DNA of 64,000 bases, from assembly GCF_014678725.1 (NCBI RefSeq), contig NZ_CP061497.1:2248001-2312000 (forward strand), given 5' to 3'. The first letter of the stretch is position 1. Every line of letters begins with the position of its first letter. The position numbers and the translations under genes are program-made. The DNA is from Thermomonas sp. XSG (lineage in GTDB: Bacteria; Pseudomonadota; Gammaproteobacteria; Xanthomonadales; Xanthomonadaceae). This document shows positions 26,574-35,032 of this stretch, piece after piece. The notes below the pieces were generated by a model. That model did not search any database and was not told the DNA's origin. It was given only the letters and a program-made list of their open reading frames with translations.

Positions 26574-27316
26574 GCGAGTTGTTGCTGAAGGGCGAGGTTG
26601 CGCTGGTCACCGGCGCATCGCGCGGGATCGGCGCGGCGATTGCCGACGAGCTGGCGGCACTGGGCGCGACCGTCATCGGCACCGCCACCAGCGATGCCGG
26701 TGCGCAGGCGATCGGCGAACGGCTGGCCGCGCGCGGTGGCCACGGCCGCCGGCTCGACGTCAACGAGGCCGGCGCGATCGAGGCGCTGGTGGACGCCGTG
26801 TCCACCGAGTTCGGCGCAATCTCCATCCTGGTCAACAACGCCGGCATCACCCGCGACAACCTGCTGATGCGGATGAAGGACGAGGACTGGCAGGCCATCC
26901 TCGATACCAACCTGACCAGCGTGTACCGCGCGTCGAAAGCGGTGCTGCGCGGGATGATGAAGGCGCGCAAGGGCCGCATCGTCAACATCGCCTCGGTGAT
27001 CGGCGTGACCGGCAACGCCGGCCAAGCCAACTACGCCGCGGCCAAGGCCGGGATCATCGCGTTCAGCAAGTCGCTGGCCAAGGAGATCGGCTCGCGCGGG
27101 ATCACCGTGAACGTGGTCGCGCCGGGCTTCATCGCCACCGACATGACCGCCGACCTGCCGGAGGCCGCGAAGGAGGCGATGCTGGGACAGATCGCGCTTG
27201 GGCGCCTGGGCGAACCGGCCGACATCGCCCGCGCGGTGGCTTTCCTCGCGGGTCCGTCGGCGGCCTACATCACCGGCGAGACCCTGCACGTCAACGGCGG
27301 CATGTACATGCCGTGA
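26570..27316 (+). CDS. fabG: 3-oxoacyl-[acyl-carrier-protein] reductase
   Basis: NADPH-dependent first reduction of the elongation cycle. A 248-residue classical short-chain dehydrogenase: cofactor loop TGASRGIG, NNAG, active-site Asn114, Ser142, Tyr155 and Lys159 (YAAAK), and C-terminal GETLHVNGGMYMP. It overlaps fabD by four bases. acpP follows after 89 bases with a very strong ribosome site, fitting the need for far more ACP than enzyme. Confidence 0.97.
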   Translation: MSELLLKGEVALVTGASRGIGAAIADELAALGATVIGTATSDAGAQAIGERLAARGGHGRRLDVNEAGAIEALVDAVSTEFGAISILVNNAGITRDNLLMRMKDEDWQAILDTNLTSVYRASKAVLRGMMKARKGRIVNIASVIGVTGNAGQANYAAAKAGIIAFSKSLAKEIGSRGITVNVVAPGFIATDMTADLPEAAKEAMLGQIALGRLGEPADIARAVAFLAGPSAAYITGETLHVNGGMYMP

Positions 27317-27337
27317 TTTCCAGCCGGGCGGCCTGAC

Positions 27338-27365
27338 TTCCTGTCGCCCGGGTTTACCGTACACT
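27338..27365 (+). promoter_or_regulatory. Possible acpP promoter
   Basis: TACACT at 27360-27365 with TTCCTG 16 bases upstream, 40 bases before acpP. The -35 match is weak. A dedicated acpP promoter in the fabG-acpP gap is known in other gammaproteobacteria, which is why it is listed. Confidence 0.35.
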
Positions 27366-27405
27366 TCACCACTGAACGACCCGATTTCCGGGAGGAGCAA
27401 CCCAC

Positions 27406-27645
27406 ATGAGCAACATCGAAGAGCGCGTCAAGAAGATCGTCGTCGAGCAACTGGGCGTCAAGGAAGAAGAAGTCACCAACAGCGCGTCGTTCGTCGACGA
27501 TCTGGGCGCTGACTCGCTGGACACCGTGGAGCTGGTGATGGCGCTCGAGGAAGAGTTCGAGTGCGAGATCCCGGACGAGGACGCGGAAAAGATCAGCACC
27601 GTGCAGGCTGCGATCGACTACATCAAGGCCCACGTCAAGGCGTAA
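27406..27645 (+). CDS. acpP: Acyl carrier protein
   Basis: The 79-residue acidic carrier that holds growing acyl chains on a phosphopantetheine arm. The attachment serine is Ser37 in [29 protein letters not shown] lies 10 bases before the ATG, one of the strongest ribosome sites in the window. A perfect hairpin at 27671 follows the stop, likely trimming read-through into fabF. Confidence 0.98.
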   Translation: MSNIEERVKKIVVEQLGVKEEEVTNSASFVDDLGADSLDTVELVMALEEEFECEIPDEDAEKISTVQAAIDYIKAHVKA

Positions 27646-27670
27646 GCCCGGCGTCCGCCAGCTGTACCCC

Positions 27671-27692
27671 GGGGGCCGCGCATGCGGCCCCC
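27671..27692 (+). terminator. Hairpin between acpP and fabF
   Basis: GGGGGCCGC-gcat-GCGGCCCCC, a 9-bp perfect stem, followed by TGTGTTTG. It looks like a partial terminator or a 3'-end stabiliser for acpP mRNA. The fabF start is 43 bases downstream, too close for a separate strong promoter. Confidence 0.55.
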
Positions 27693-27735
27693 TGTGTTTG
27701 CATCGAACGTAACGAGAAGCGTGGAGGAGAAGGCG

Positions 27736-28974
27736 ATGGGCAAGCGACGCGTGGTGGTCACGGGCATGGGCATCGTCTCGCCGCTGGGCCACGACCTGGC
27801 CGGCAACTGGGATGGCATCGTCAACGGCCGCTCCGGCATCGGCATGGTGGAAGGCTTCGATGCCAGCACCTACCCGACCCGCATCGCCGGCGAGATCCGC
27901 GACTTCGACGTCACCCGCTGGGTGAACGTGAAGGATGCGAAGAAGATGGACCACTTCATCCACTACGGCATCGCCGCCTCGCTGATGGCGAAGGACGATG
28001 CCGGGCTGGAAGTGACCGAGGCCAATGCCGAGCGCATCGGTGCGCTGATCGGCGCGGGCATCGGCGGGATCTGGGGCATCGAGGAAACCGCCATCAAGCT
28101 GCACGAGGGCGGGGTGCGCAAGATCAGCCCGTTCTACATCCCCAGCACCATCATCAACATGCTCCCTGGCCAGCTCTCGCTGATGACCGGGATCAAGGGG
28201 CCGACCTTCTCGGCGGTCTCCGCCTGTGCCACCTCGAACCACAGCATCGGCATGGCGATGCGCATGATCCAGTACGGCGACGCCGACGTGATGTTCGCCG
28301 GCGGTGCCGAGCGCGGCAGCTCGCCGACCTCGATGGGCGGCTTCTGCGCGATGAAGGCGATGAGCACCCGCAACGACGATCCCGCCCGCGCCTCGCGCCC
28401 GTGGGACGCCGGCCGCGACGGCTTCGTGCTGGGCGATGGCGCCGGCGTGCTGGTGCTGGAGGAGTACGAGCACGCCAAGGCCCGCGGTGCCCGCATCTAC
28501 TGCGAGCTGGCCGGCTTCGGTGCGACTTCCGATGCCTTCCACATGACCGCACCCAGCGAGAACGGCGAGGGGCCCGCGCGCTGCATGGCGATGGCCTTCC
28601 GTGACGCCGGCATCAACCCGGAGGACGTGGGTTACCTCAACGCGCACGGCACCAGCACCCCGCTCGGCGACGTGGCCGAGACGCTGGCGATCAAGCGTGC
28701 GCTGGGCGACCACGCCTACAAGACGATGGTCAGCTCGACCAAGTCCATGACCGGCCACCTGCTAGGTGCCGCCGGCGGGGTGGAGGCGATCTATTCGATC
28801 AAGGCGCTGCAGACCGGCATCATCCCGCCCACCATCAACCTGGAAACCCCGGGTGAGGGCTGCGACCTGGACTACGTACCGAACGTGGCGCGCGAGGCGA
28901 AGATCGACGTGGTGGTGTCCAACGGCTTCGGTTTCGGTGGCACCAACGGCACGCTGGTGTTCAAGCGGATCTGA
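27736..28974 (+). CDS. fabF: 3-oxoacyl-[acyl-carrier-protein] synthase II
   Basis: Elongation condensing enzyme, which in E. coli also adjusts membrane fluidity with temperature. The 412-residue protein has Cys164 ([11 protein letters not shown]), His304 ([11 protein letters not shown]) and His341 ([13 protein letters not shown]), the Cys-His-His set, plus the C-terminal [21 protein letters not shown] lies before the ATG at 27736, which decides the start over an upstream in-frame ATG. pabB follows after 55 bases. Confidence 0.96.
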   Translation: MGKRRVVVTGMGIVSPLGHDLAGNWDGIVNGRSGIGMVEGFDASTYPTRIAGEIRDFDVTRWVNVKDAKKMDHFIHYGIAASLMAKDDAGLEVTEANAERIGALIGAGIGGIWGIEETAIKLHEGGVRKISPFYIPSTIINMLPGQLSLMTGIKGPTFSAVSACATSNHSIGMAMRMIQYGDADVMFAGGAERGSSPTSMGGFCAMKAMSTRNDDPARASRPWDAGRDGFVLGDGAGVLVLEEYEHAKARGARIYCELAGFGATSDAFHMTAPSENGEGPARCMAMAFRDAGINPEDVGYLNAHGTSTPLGDVAETLAIKRALGDHAYKTMVSSTKSMTGHLLGAAGGVEAIYSIKALQTGIIPPTINLETPGEGCDLDYVPNVAREAKIDVVVSNGFGFGGTNGTLVFKRI

Positions 28975-28981
28975 CGCCCAT

Positions 28982-29017
28982 GCCCTCCTTTGCACGGCAG
29001 GGGAGGGCCGGGGAGGG
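28982..29017. repeat. REP-like palindrome overlapping the pabB leader
   Basis: GCCCTCC (28982-28988) can pair with GGAGGGC (29002-29008) or, less one base, with a second GGAGGG (29012-29017). The form CCCTCC...GGGGAGGGCCGGGGAGGG resembles dispersed palindromes of Xanthomonadaceae. The second GGAGGG is also the probable ribosome site of pabB. Confidence 0.45.
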
Positions 29018-29029
29018 TGCACTTCACCA

Positions 29030-30367
29030 ATGACTGCCGCCACCCTGCCTGCCGACATCGACCTGCTCGACCTGCACCGGCTCGACCCGGCGCGCTACCC
29101 GGTGCTGCTGGAGTCCAGCGCCACCGGCGCGCACGGTCGTCGTGACCTGCTGCTGGCCCACGCCGGCGAGGGCTTCGCCCTGCATCGCGATGGAGTGGCG
29201 CGCACGCTGTCGGGCGAAGCGCTCGCAGGCGGGTTCTTCGACGTGCTCGACCGGCAATGGCGGGCGGCCGCGACCGGCGCCGGTCTGCCGTTGGCCGGCG
29301 GCTGGGCGCTGCTGCTGGGATACGAGCTTGCGGCGCAGGTGGAGCCGGTGCTGGCGCTGCCGCAGGCGGCGGGCGGGCTGCCCGTGGCCATCGCGCTGCG
29401 CTGTCCGGCGGTGGTCCTGCGTGATCGCAGCAGCGGCGGGCTCCGGGCTGCCGCCGAGGCCGGCTTCGAGGCATGGCTCCCGCGCATCCAAGCGGACATC
29501 GAACGGGCGCGTGCCCTGCCGCCGCTGCCGGCATGGGCGCCGCCGATCCGCATCGACGAAGACGAGCCCCGGCGCTATCTCGATGGGGTGGCGCGTGTGC
29601 TGGACTACCTCGCCGCCGGCGATGTGTTCCAGGCCAACCTCTCGCGCGGTTGGGAAGCCGGGTTCGCGGGCCCGTTGGATCCGGCCGCGCTGTTCCAGCG
29701 CCTGCGCCAGCACAATCCGGCGCCGTTCGCGGGGCTGTTCCACAGTGGGTGGGGCAGCGTGGTCAGCGCTTCGCCGGAGCGGTTGCTGTCGGTACGCGCG
29801 GGCGTTGCCGAAACCCGCCCGATCGCCGGCACCCGCGCACGCTTCCCCGGCGACGACGATGCCGCGCGCATCCGCGAGCTGGTGGGCCATCCCAAGGAGC
29901 GCGCTGAACACGTCATGCTGCTGGACTTGGAGCGCAACGACCTCGGCCGCGTGTGCGCGCCGGGCAGCGTGCAGGTGGACGAGCTGATGACGGTGGAAAG
30001 CTATGCGCATGTCCACCACATCGTCAGCAACGTGCGTGGCCAGCTGCGCGCGGAGGTGACGCCGGGGCAGGCGCTGGCCGCGCTGTTCCCCGGCGGCACG
30101 ATCACGGGTTGCCCGAAGGTGCGCTGCATGCAGATCGTGGCCGAGCTGGAAGGCGTGGGCCGCGGCGCCTACACCGGCGCGATGGGTTGGCTGGGGCACG
30201 ACGGCGACATGGACCTGAACATCCTGATCCGCAGTGCCGAGGTGGAGGGCGACACCCTGCGCTTCCGCACCGGCGCCGGCATCGTGATCGACTCCGATCC
30301 GCACCGCGAGCTGGAGGAAACCCGCGCCAAGGCACGCGGCATGCTGCGGGCGCTGGGGGTCGAGTGA
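29030..30367 (+). CDS. pabB: Aminodeoxychorismate synthase component I
   Basis: Converts chorismate with ammonia from a glutaminase partner to 4-amino-4-deoxychorismate, the folate precursor. The 445-residue chorismate-binding protein shows ETRPIAGTRARFPGD, EHVMLLDLERNDLGRVC, YAHVHHIVSNVRG and GGTITGCPKVRCMQI. At residue 266 it has Ala (PIAGT) where E. coli PabB has the active Lys of PIKGT; the Ala form is seen in anthranilate synthases. Linkage to pabC argues for the folate role. GGAGGG precedes the ATG by 12 bases; the stop overlaps pabC. Confidence 0.88.
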   Translation: MTAATLPADIDLLDLHRLDPARYPVLLESSATGAHGRRDLLLAHAGEGFALHRDGVARTLSGEALAGGFFDVLDRQWRAAATGAGLPLAGGWALLLGYELAAQVEPVLALPQAAGGLPVAIALRCPAVVLRDRSSGGLRAAAEAGFEAWLPRIQADIERARALPPLPAWAPPIRIDEDEPRRYLDGVARVLDYLAAGDVFQANLSRGWEAGFAGPLDPAALFQRLRQHNPAPFAGLFHSGWGSVVSASPERLLSVRAGVAETRPIAGTRARFPGDDDAARIRELVGHPKERAEHVMLLDLERNDLGRVCAPGSVQVDELMTVESYAHVHHIVSNVRGQLRAEVTPGQALAALFPGGTITGCPKVRCMQIVAELEGVGRGAYTGAMGWLGHDGDMDLNILIRSAEVEGDTLRFRTGAGIVIDSDPHRELEETRAKARGMLRALGVE

Positions 30368-31197
30368 TGAACGCCATGGCATCCGCGGCGTTCGTCGGGC
30401 TTGCGCGCGTGGACGGCGTTTCCGTCGCCAATCGCGGCCTTGCCTACGGCGACGGCGTGTTCGAAACCATGCGCGTGCATGACGGCGAACTGCCGCTGTG
30501 GCCGGGCCATCTCGCGCGGCTGCGCGAAGGCGCGCAACGGCTTGGCATCGGCTTGCCCGATCCGGCCTTCATCGAGGCATGCATCGACGAGATGATTGAC
30601 GGCGCCGATGCAGGCGTGATCAAGCTGCTGCTCACCCGGGGCGACGGTGGCCGCGGCTATGCGCCGCCGGTCGATGCGCAGCCGGCGTGGACATTGGCGC
30701 TGTATCCGCTGCCGCCGATCGCCAGCGGCGGCCTGTGCCTGCATGCCTGTGACACACGGTTGGCGATCCAGCCCGCGCTGGCCGGCATCAAGCACTGCAA
30801 TCGCCTTGAACAGGTGCTTGCGCGCGCCGAAGCCGAGCGCGCCGGTTGCGACGAAGGGCTGATGCGGGACACCGAAGGCCGCGTGGTCTGTGCCACTGCC
30901 GCCAACCTGCTGGCGCATCGTAATGGCCGCTGGCTGACGCCGCCGGTTGCCCGCTGCGGCGTGGCCGGGGTGCTGCGCGGCTGGCTGCTGGCGCAGGGAC
31001 TGGTAGAGGAGGCCGAACTGGCGCCAGGTGAGGTGGAGGACGCCGCCGCACTGGCGCTCTGCAACGCCGTGCGCGGTATCCTGCCGGTCTCCCTGCTGGG
31101 CGCGCGCAACTGGGCGGCGCACCCGGCGCTGACCGAACTGCAGGCGCGACTGGCGATGGCCTATCCAATGTTTTCCAATCCTGCGGTGGGCGCATGA
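30367..31197 (+). CDS. pabC: Aminodeoxychorismate lyase
   Basis: PLP enzyme that splits aminodeoxychorismate to 4-aminobenzoate and pyruvate. The 276-residue fold-type IV aminotransferase relative has LAYGDGVFETMRVHDG, the PLP lysine Lys142 in GIKHCNRLEQVLA, and LAPGEVEDAAALALCNAVRGILPV near the end. The ATG overlaps the pabB stop (TGATG) and its own stop overlaps the mltG ATG (ATGA), so pabB-pabC-mltG are translated as a coupled unit. Confidence 0.95.
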   Translation: MNAMASAAFVGLARVDGVSVANRGLAYGDGVFETMRVHDGELPLWPGHLARLREGAQRLGIGLPDPAFIEACIDEMIDGADAGVIKLLLTRGDGGRGYAPPVDAQPAWTLALYPLPPIASGGLCLHACDTRLAIQPALAGIKHCNRLEQVLARAEAERAGCDEGLMRDTEGRVVCATAANLLAHRNGRWLTPPVARCGVAGVLRGWLLAQGLVEEAELAPGEVEDAAALALCNAVRGILPVSLLGARNWAAHPALTELQARLAMAYPMFSNPAVGA

Positions 31198-32246
31198 AGG
31201 CGCGTCGGCCGCTGCTGATCCTGCTGCTGGCCGTGCTGGCGGTGGCGGCGTGGTACTGGGACCGTTTACGCACCTTCGCCGAGGCGCCGTTGCCCGGCAT
31301 CCAGGCGGACGCCGGGCTGGTGGTCGCGCGCGGCGACAACCTGGACAAGGTGCTGCGCAAGCTGCAGGCGCAGGGCGTGGACACCGGCGACCGCCTGTAC
31401 TGGCAGCTGCTGGCGCGCCAGACCGGTGCCGCCGGCCGGCTGCAGGTGGGCGAATACGCGCTGCGGGAGGACACCTCGCCGCGGGCGCTGCTGCAGGCGA
31501 TGCGCGACGGCAAGGTGGTGCGGCGCATGTTCACCATCATCGAAGGCTGGAACATCCGCGACCTGCGGGCGGCGCTGCGCAAGGCGCCGCTGCTGGAGCA
31601 GAAGACCGCGCAGATGGATGACGCTGCGCTGATGGCGGCGCTGGGCCATGCCGGCCAGCATCCGGAGGGCCGCTTCCTGCCCGAAACCTATGCCTGGGTA
31701 CGCGGCGACTCCGACCTCGACATCCTCAAGCGCGCCTACGCCGACATGGACAAGGCGCTGGATCTGGCGTGGAAATCGCGCGCACCGGACCTGCCGCTGG
31801 ACAACCGCGACCAGGCGCTGACGCTGGCCTCGATCGTCGAGAAGGAAACCGGGATCGCCGAGGAGCGGCCGGCCATCGCCGGCGTGTTCGTGCGCCGGCT
31901 GAAGACCGGCATGCGCCTGCAGACCGATCCCACCGTGATCTACGGCATGGGCTCCAGCTACACCGGCAATATCCGCCGCAGCGACCTGACCACCGATACG
32001 CCCTACAACACCTACACCCGCGACGGCCTGCCGCCGACGCCCATCGCCATGCCCGGCAAGGCGGCGCTGCAGGCGGCCACGCATCCGGCGCCGGGCGATG
32101 CGCTGTATTTCGTCGCGGTGGGCGATGGCAGCGGGCGGCATGTGTTCAGCGCCTCGCTGGACGCACACAACAGCGCGGTGCGCGGCTACGTGCAGCGCTA
32201 CCGCGCGCAGCGCCAGGCCGAGCGTGAAGGAGCCACGCCGAAGTGA
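31194..32246 (+). CDS. mltG: Endolytic murein transglycosylase MltG
   Basis: Inner-membrane enzyme that cuts nascent glycan strands and so sets their length. The 350-residue protein has an N-terminal anchor (PLLILLLAVLAVAAWYW), a LysM-like stretch, and the YceG catalytic region LASIVEKETGIAEERPAIAG with the catalytic Glu at about 218, followed by RLKTGMRLQTDPTVIYG and NTYTRDGLPPTPIAMPG. It is coupled to pabC upstream and tmk downstream by four-base overlaps, the same order as in E. coli. Confidence 0.96.
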   Translation: MKARRPLLILLLAVLAVAAWYWDRLRTFAEAPLPGIQADAGLVVARGDNLDKVLRKLQAQGVDTGDRLYWQLLARQTGAAGRLQVGEYALREDTSPRALLQAMRDGKVVRRMFTIIEGWNIRDLRAALRKAPLLEQKTAQMDDAALMAALGHAGQHPEGRFLPETYAWVRGDSDLDILKRAYADMDKALDLAWKSRAPDLPLDNRDQALTLASIVEKETGIAEERPAIAGVFVRRLKTGMRLQTDPTVIYGMGSSYTGNIRRSDLTTDTPYNTYTRDGLPPTPIAMPGKAALQAATHPAPGDALYFVAVGDGSGRHVFSASLDAHNSAVRGYVQRYRAQRQAEREGATPK

Positions 32247-32899
32247 CGATGCTGCAATCGAAGCCGCGTCTGCTGACCATCGAAGGCGGCGAGGGTGCGG
32301 GCAAGAGCACCGTGCTGTCGGCGCTTCGCGACGCCCTGCTGGCCGATGGCTGCGAAGTGGTCTGCACCCGCGAGCCGGGCGGCACGCCGCTGGCCGAGCG
32401 CATCCGCGGCCTGCTACTGGACACCGGCGACGAACCGGTGCATCCGCATACCGAACTGCTGCTGATGTTCGCCGCGCGCGCGCAGCACGTGCAGCGGGTA
32501 GTGCTGCCGGCGCTGGCGCGCGGCGCGTGGGTGATTTCCGATCGCTTCACCGATTCCAGCTACGCCTACCAGGGCGCGGCGCGGGGCATGGATGAAGGCT
32601 TCATCGCCGAACTCGAGCGGCGCGCGGTCGGCATCGAGCCCGGCCTGACCCTGCTGCTGGACCTGGGCGTGGCGCACGCGCGCGAACGCACCCGCGGGCG
32701 CGACCTGTTGGGCGGCGCTTCGCCGGACCGCATCGAGCGCGAGCGCGACGACTTCTTCGAGCGCGTACGCGAAGGTTTCCTGGCGCGTGCGACAGCGCAT
32801 CCGCAGCGCATCCGCGTGCTCGATGCCAGCCCGGACGCCGCCACCGTCGCCGCCGCCGCGCTGGCGGTGCTGGCCGACTACCGCAAGGCGCTGGCATGA
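32243..32899 (+). CDS. tmk: Thymidylate kinase
   Basis: Phosphorylates dTMP to dTDP. The 218-residue P-loop kinase has TIEGGEGAGKST, the DRF motif (ISDRFTDSSYAYQG) and an arginine-rich lid (RERTRGRDLLGG). The GTG at 32243 overlaps the mltG stop (GTGA) and sits 11 bases after AAGGAG, so it is preferred over the ATG two codons later. It overlaps holB by four bases. Confidence 0.96.
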   Translation: MTMLQSKPRLLTIEGGEGAGKSTVLSALRDALLADGCEVVCTREPGGTPLAERIRGLLLDTGDEPVHPHTELLLMFAARAQHVQRVVLPALARGAWVISDRFTDSSYAYQGAARGMDEGFIAELERRAVGIEPGLTLLLDLGVAHARERTRGRDLLGGASPDRIERERDDFFERVREGFLARATAHPQRIRVLDASPDAATVAAAALAVLADYRKALA

Positions 32900-33894
32900 A
32901 TCTTCCACCGCTCTCGGCCTGGCAGCAGCGCGCCTACACGCAGGCGGCGGCCGCCATCGAAGCCGGGCACTTCGGCCACGCAACGCTGATCACCGGGCCG
33001 GCGCTGATCGGCAAGCGCCTGCTCGCCGAACACCTGGCCCGACGCGTGCTGTGCCTGTCGCCGCGCCCCGATGGCGAGGCCTGCGGCGCCTGCAGGAGTT
33101 GCGCGCTGTTCGCCTCGCGCGCGCAGATGGAAACGCCGGAAGTCCGCCCGGACGGCACGCCGGCGCACCCGTGGGGGCATAGCGCACATCCGGACCTGCG
33201 CTTCCTTGGTTTCGAAATCAACCACAAGACCGGCAAGCCGCGCAGCGAGATCGTCATCGAGCAGATCCGTGCGCTGTCGGAAAAAATGGGCATGACCGCG
33301 CAGCTCGGCGGTGCGCAGGTGGTGATCGTCGACCCCTGCGATGCGATCAACTGGAGCGCCTTCAACGCGCTGTTGAAGACGCTGGAAGAGCCGCAACCCG
33401 GGCGTTACCTGTGGCTGCTGGCATCCAGCCCGGCGCGGTTGCCCGCCACCATCCGCAGCCGTTGCCAGCGGTTGGAGCTGCGCTTGCCGCCGCGCGACGA
33501 GGCCCTGCAGTGGCTGCGCCAGCGAGGCCACCCGGAAGCTCTGGCCAGCGAGGCGCTGGATGCCGCGCGCGGACACCCGGGGCTGGCCGATGCGTGGGCA
33601 TCGGGGGATGGCCTGGCGCTGCGCCGTGACGCGGTCAAGGACGCGCAGGCGCTGATGCGCGGGCAGGCCGAGGCGAGCGAGGTCGCCCAGCGTTGGGTGG
33701 CCGACGGACGCGCCGCGGAACGTTTGGGTCATCTGGCAGAGTTCGCGCTGCGCGAGGCGGCGGGCTTGACCGATCCGGCCGCAACCCGCACGCTGGCCGC
33801 GCGCTTCGACGCGGCTAACCGCGCCCGCGAGCTGCTGCACACCACGGTGCGCGCGGATCTGGCGGTGGCGGAAGCGCTGCTGGCATGGCGCTGA
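32896..33894 (+). CDS. holB: DNA polymerase III delta' subunit
   Basis: Clamp-loader subunit that pairs with DnaX (gene at 9141). The 332-residue protein has the AAA+ fold with a degenerate P-loop (ITGPALIGKRLLAEHLARRVLC), as expected for delta', and a zinc site (CLSPRPDGEACGACRSC). [31 protein letters not shown] is the Walker B region and SSPARLPATIRSRCQ the SRC motif. It overlaps tmk by four bases and precedes pilZ by 33 bases. Confidence 0.95.
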   Translation: MNLPPLSAWQQRAYTQAAAAIEAGHFGHATLITGPALIGKRLLAEHLARRVLCLSPRPDGEACGACRSCALFASRAQMETPEVRPDGTPAHPWGHSAHPDLRFLGFEINHKTGKPRSEIVIEQIRALSEKMGMTAQLGGAQVVIVDPCDAINWSAFNALLKTLEEPQPGRYLWLLASSPARLPATIRSRCQRLELRLPPRDEALQWLRQRGHPEALASEALDAARGHPGLADAWASGDGLALRRDAVKDAQALMRGQAEASEVAQRWVADGRAAERLGHLAEFALREAAGLTDPAATRTLAARFDAANRARELLHTTVRADLAVAEALLAWR

Positions 33895-33927
33895 GGCTTG
33901 GGACAGGCAACTGACAGGGAACGGGGA

Positions 33928-34287
33928 ATGAGCAATCCGACCGGTGGGGCGAGGCAGGGCATCCTGTCGCTGGCGATCAAGGACAAGGCGGCGCTGTACA
34001 ACGCCTACATGCCCTTCATCCGCCAGGGCGGCATCTTCGTGCCCACCGCGCGCCGCTACTTCATCGGCGATGAGGTGTTCCTGCTGCTGACCCTGCCGGA
34101 TTCCTCCGAGCGCCTGCCGGTTGCCGGCAAGGTGGTATGGGTGACGCCCACCGGCGCGCAGGGCAACCGTGCCGCCGGCATCGGCGTGCAGTTCGCCGAT
34201 ACCGCGGAAGGGGAAGCGGTGCGCGGCAAGATCGAAACCACCCTGGCCGGCACCCTCAACGCGGACCAGCCAACGCAAACGATGTAA
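33928..34287 (+). CDS. pilZ: Type IV pilus PilZ protein
   Basis: A 119-residue single-domain PilZ protein. The sequence GILSLAIKDKAALYNAYMPFIRQGGIFVPTARRYFIGDEV lacks the RxxxR and D/NxSxxG residues that bind c-di-GMP, matching the non-binding PilZ type that works with PilB and FimX in pilus extension in Xanthomonas. The ATG at 33928 (MSNPTGGARQG) follows GGGGAA closely. It ends the long cluster; a 242-base gap with an operator comes next. Confidence 0.94.
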   Translation: MSNPTGGARQGILSLAIKDKAALYNAYMPFIRQGGIFVPTARRYFIGDEVFLLLTLPDSSERLPVAGKVVWVTPTGAQGNRAAGIGVQFADTAEGEAVRGKIETTLAGTLNADQPTQTM

Positions 34288-34467
34288 CTGCGGCTTCGGT
34301 TGGATGAACGGCGTGGCTGCCCCACTGCGCTGAAGAACGCCCCTGATGACGGCGCATGCTTGCCTGCGGAAACGCGAGGCCGTGCGTGCAGTCCAGTCCC
34401 GCATGCCCTCACTGGTCCGCGTCCGGTCCGGCTTCATCGCTACCCGGGGCGTTTCGTCGCAGACAGG

Positions 34468-34499
34468 TTGACGACGGCTGGCTGTTCGCGCTGTACTAT
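34468..34499 (+). promoter_or_regulatory. Promoter of the gntR-ABC-peptidase operon
   Basis: TTGACG at 34468-34473, then 18 bases to TGTACT (34492-34497) or 20 bases to TACTAT (34494-34499). Either -10 lies inside the palindromic operator, so a bound repressor would block polymerase directly. Confidence 0.55.
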
Positions 34500-34513
34500 T
34501 TCTAATAGTACAG
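34491..34513 (+). promoter_or_regulatory. Palindromic operator of the GntR regulator
   Basis: CTGTACTATT, three-base spacer TCT, AATAGTACAG: a perfect inverted repeat with 10-base arms, ending 16 bases before the gntR start. YtrA-type GntR regulators bind such AT-rich palindromes at their own promoter, so negative autoregulation of the operon is the natural reading. Confidence 0.8.
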
Positions 34514-34529
34514 ATAGGACGGTGCGTCG

Positions 34530-34940
34530 ATGGCCCGAACCAGCCCCCTGATGATCCAGGTCGCCACCGGCGATCCGCGCCCGATCGGCCGCCAGATCGT
34601 CGATGCCGTGCGCATGAAGATCGCCACCGGCGAGCTCACGCACGGCAACCAGCTGCCCAGTGTCCGCGGGCTTGCCCAGCAGCTGATGATCAATCCGAAT
34701 ACCGTCGCCAAGGCCTATGCCGAGCTGACCACCGAGGGTTGGCTGGAATCGCGCCAGGGCACGGGCCTGTTCGTCGCCGCACCCCGCCAGCGATTGTCCG
34801 ACGCCGAGCGGGACCGCCGCCTGGACGATGCCGTCGGCCGCTTCGTCAACGACGTGATTCCGCTGGGCTTTGCAGCCGACGAGGTGCAGGCGCGGGTCGC
34901 CGACGCCTTCGAACTGCTGGTGCCCCGCAAGACCGCCTGA
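34530..34940 (+). CDS. GntR family regulator, YtrA subfamily
   Basis: A 136-residue repressor with the GntR winged helix (IGRQIVDAVRMKIATGELTHGNQLPSVRGLAQQLMINPNTVAKAYAEL, split over residues 19-66, then GWLESRQGTGLFVA) and only a short C-terminal helix pair, the hallmark of the YtrA branch. YtrA regulators usually control an adjoining ABC transporter and respond to envelope-acting compounds. The palindrome at 34491 overlaps its promoter. The ABC ATPase begins 92 bases downstream. Confidence 0.93.
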   Translation: MARTSPLMIQVATGDPRPIGRQIVDAVRMKIATGELTHGNQLPSVRGLAQQLMINPNTVAKAYAELTTEGWLESRQGTGLFVAAPRQRLSDAERDRRLDDAVGRFVNDVIPLGFAADEVQARVADAFELLVPRKTA

Positions 34941-35032
34941 CCCCCGCCATCGCCGCCGTGGGGCCGTCCGTCTGCGCCCAGCGCAGGGGGACAGCGATCC
35001 GCGGATCGGCCGGCCCATCCGGATATGCCCAC

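Noticed and set aside
29030-30367. Naming the chorismate enzyme anthranilate synthase TrpE because of PIAGT
   Set aside because: It overlaps pabC, lies in the usual pabB position of the fab cluster, and no trp genes adjoin it; PabB is the better call with the odd residue noted.
33928-34287. Calling the PilZ protein a c-di-GMP receptor
   Set aside because: The RxxxR and D/NxSxxG binding residues are absent, as in the pilus-assembly PilZ type.
34288-34467. Small gene between pilZ and gntR
   Set aside because: Short frames exist but lack ribosome sites and family resemblance; the interval reads as leader and promoter DNA.
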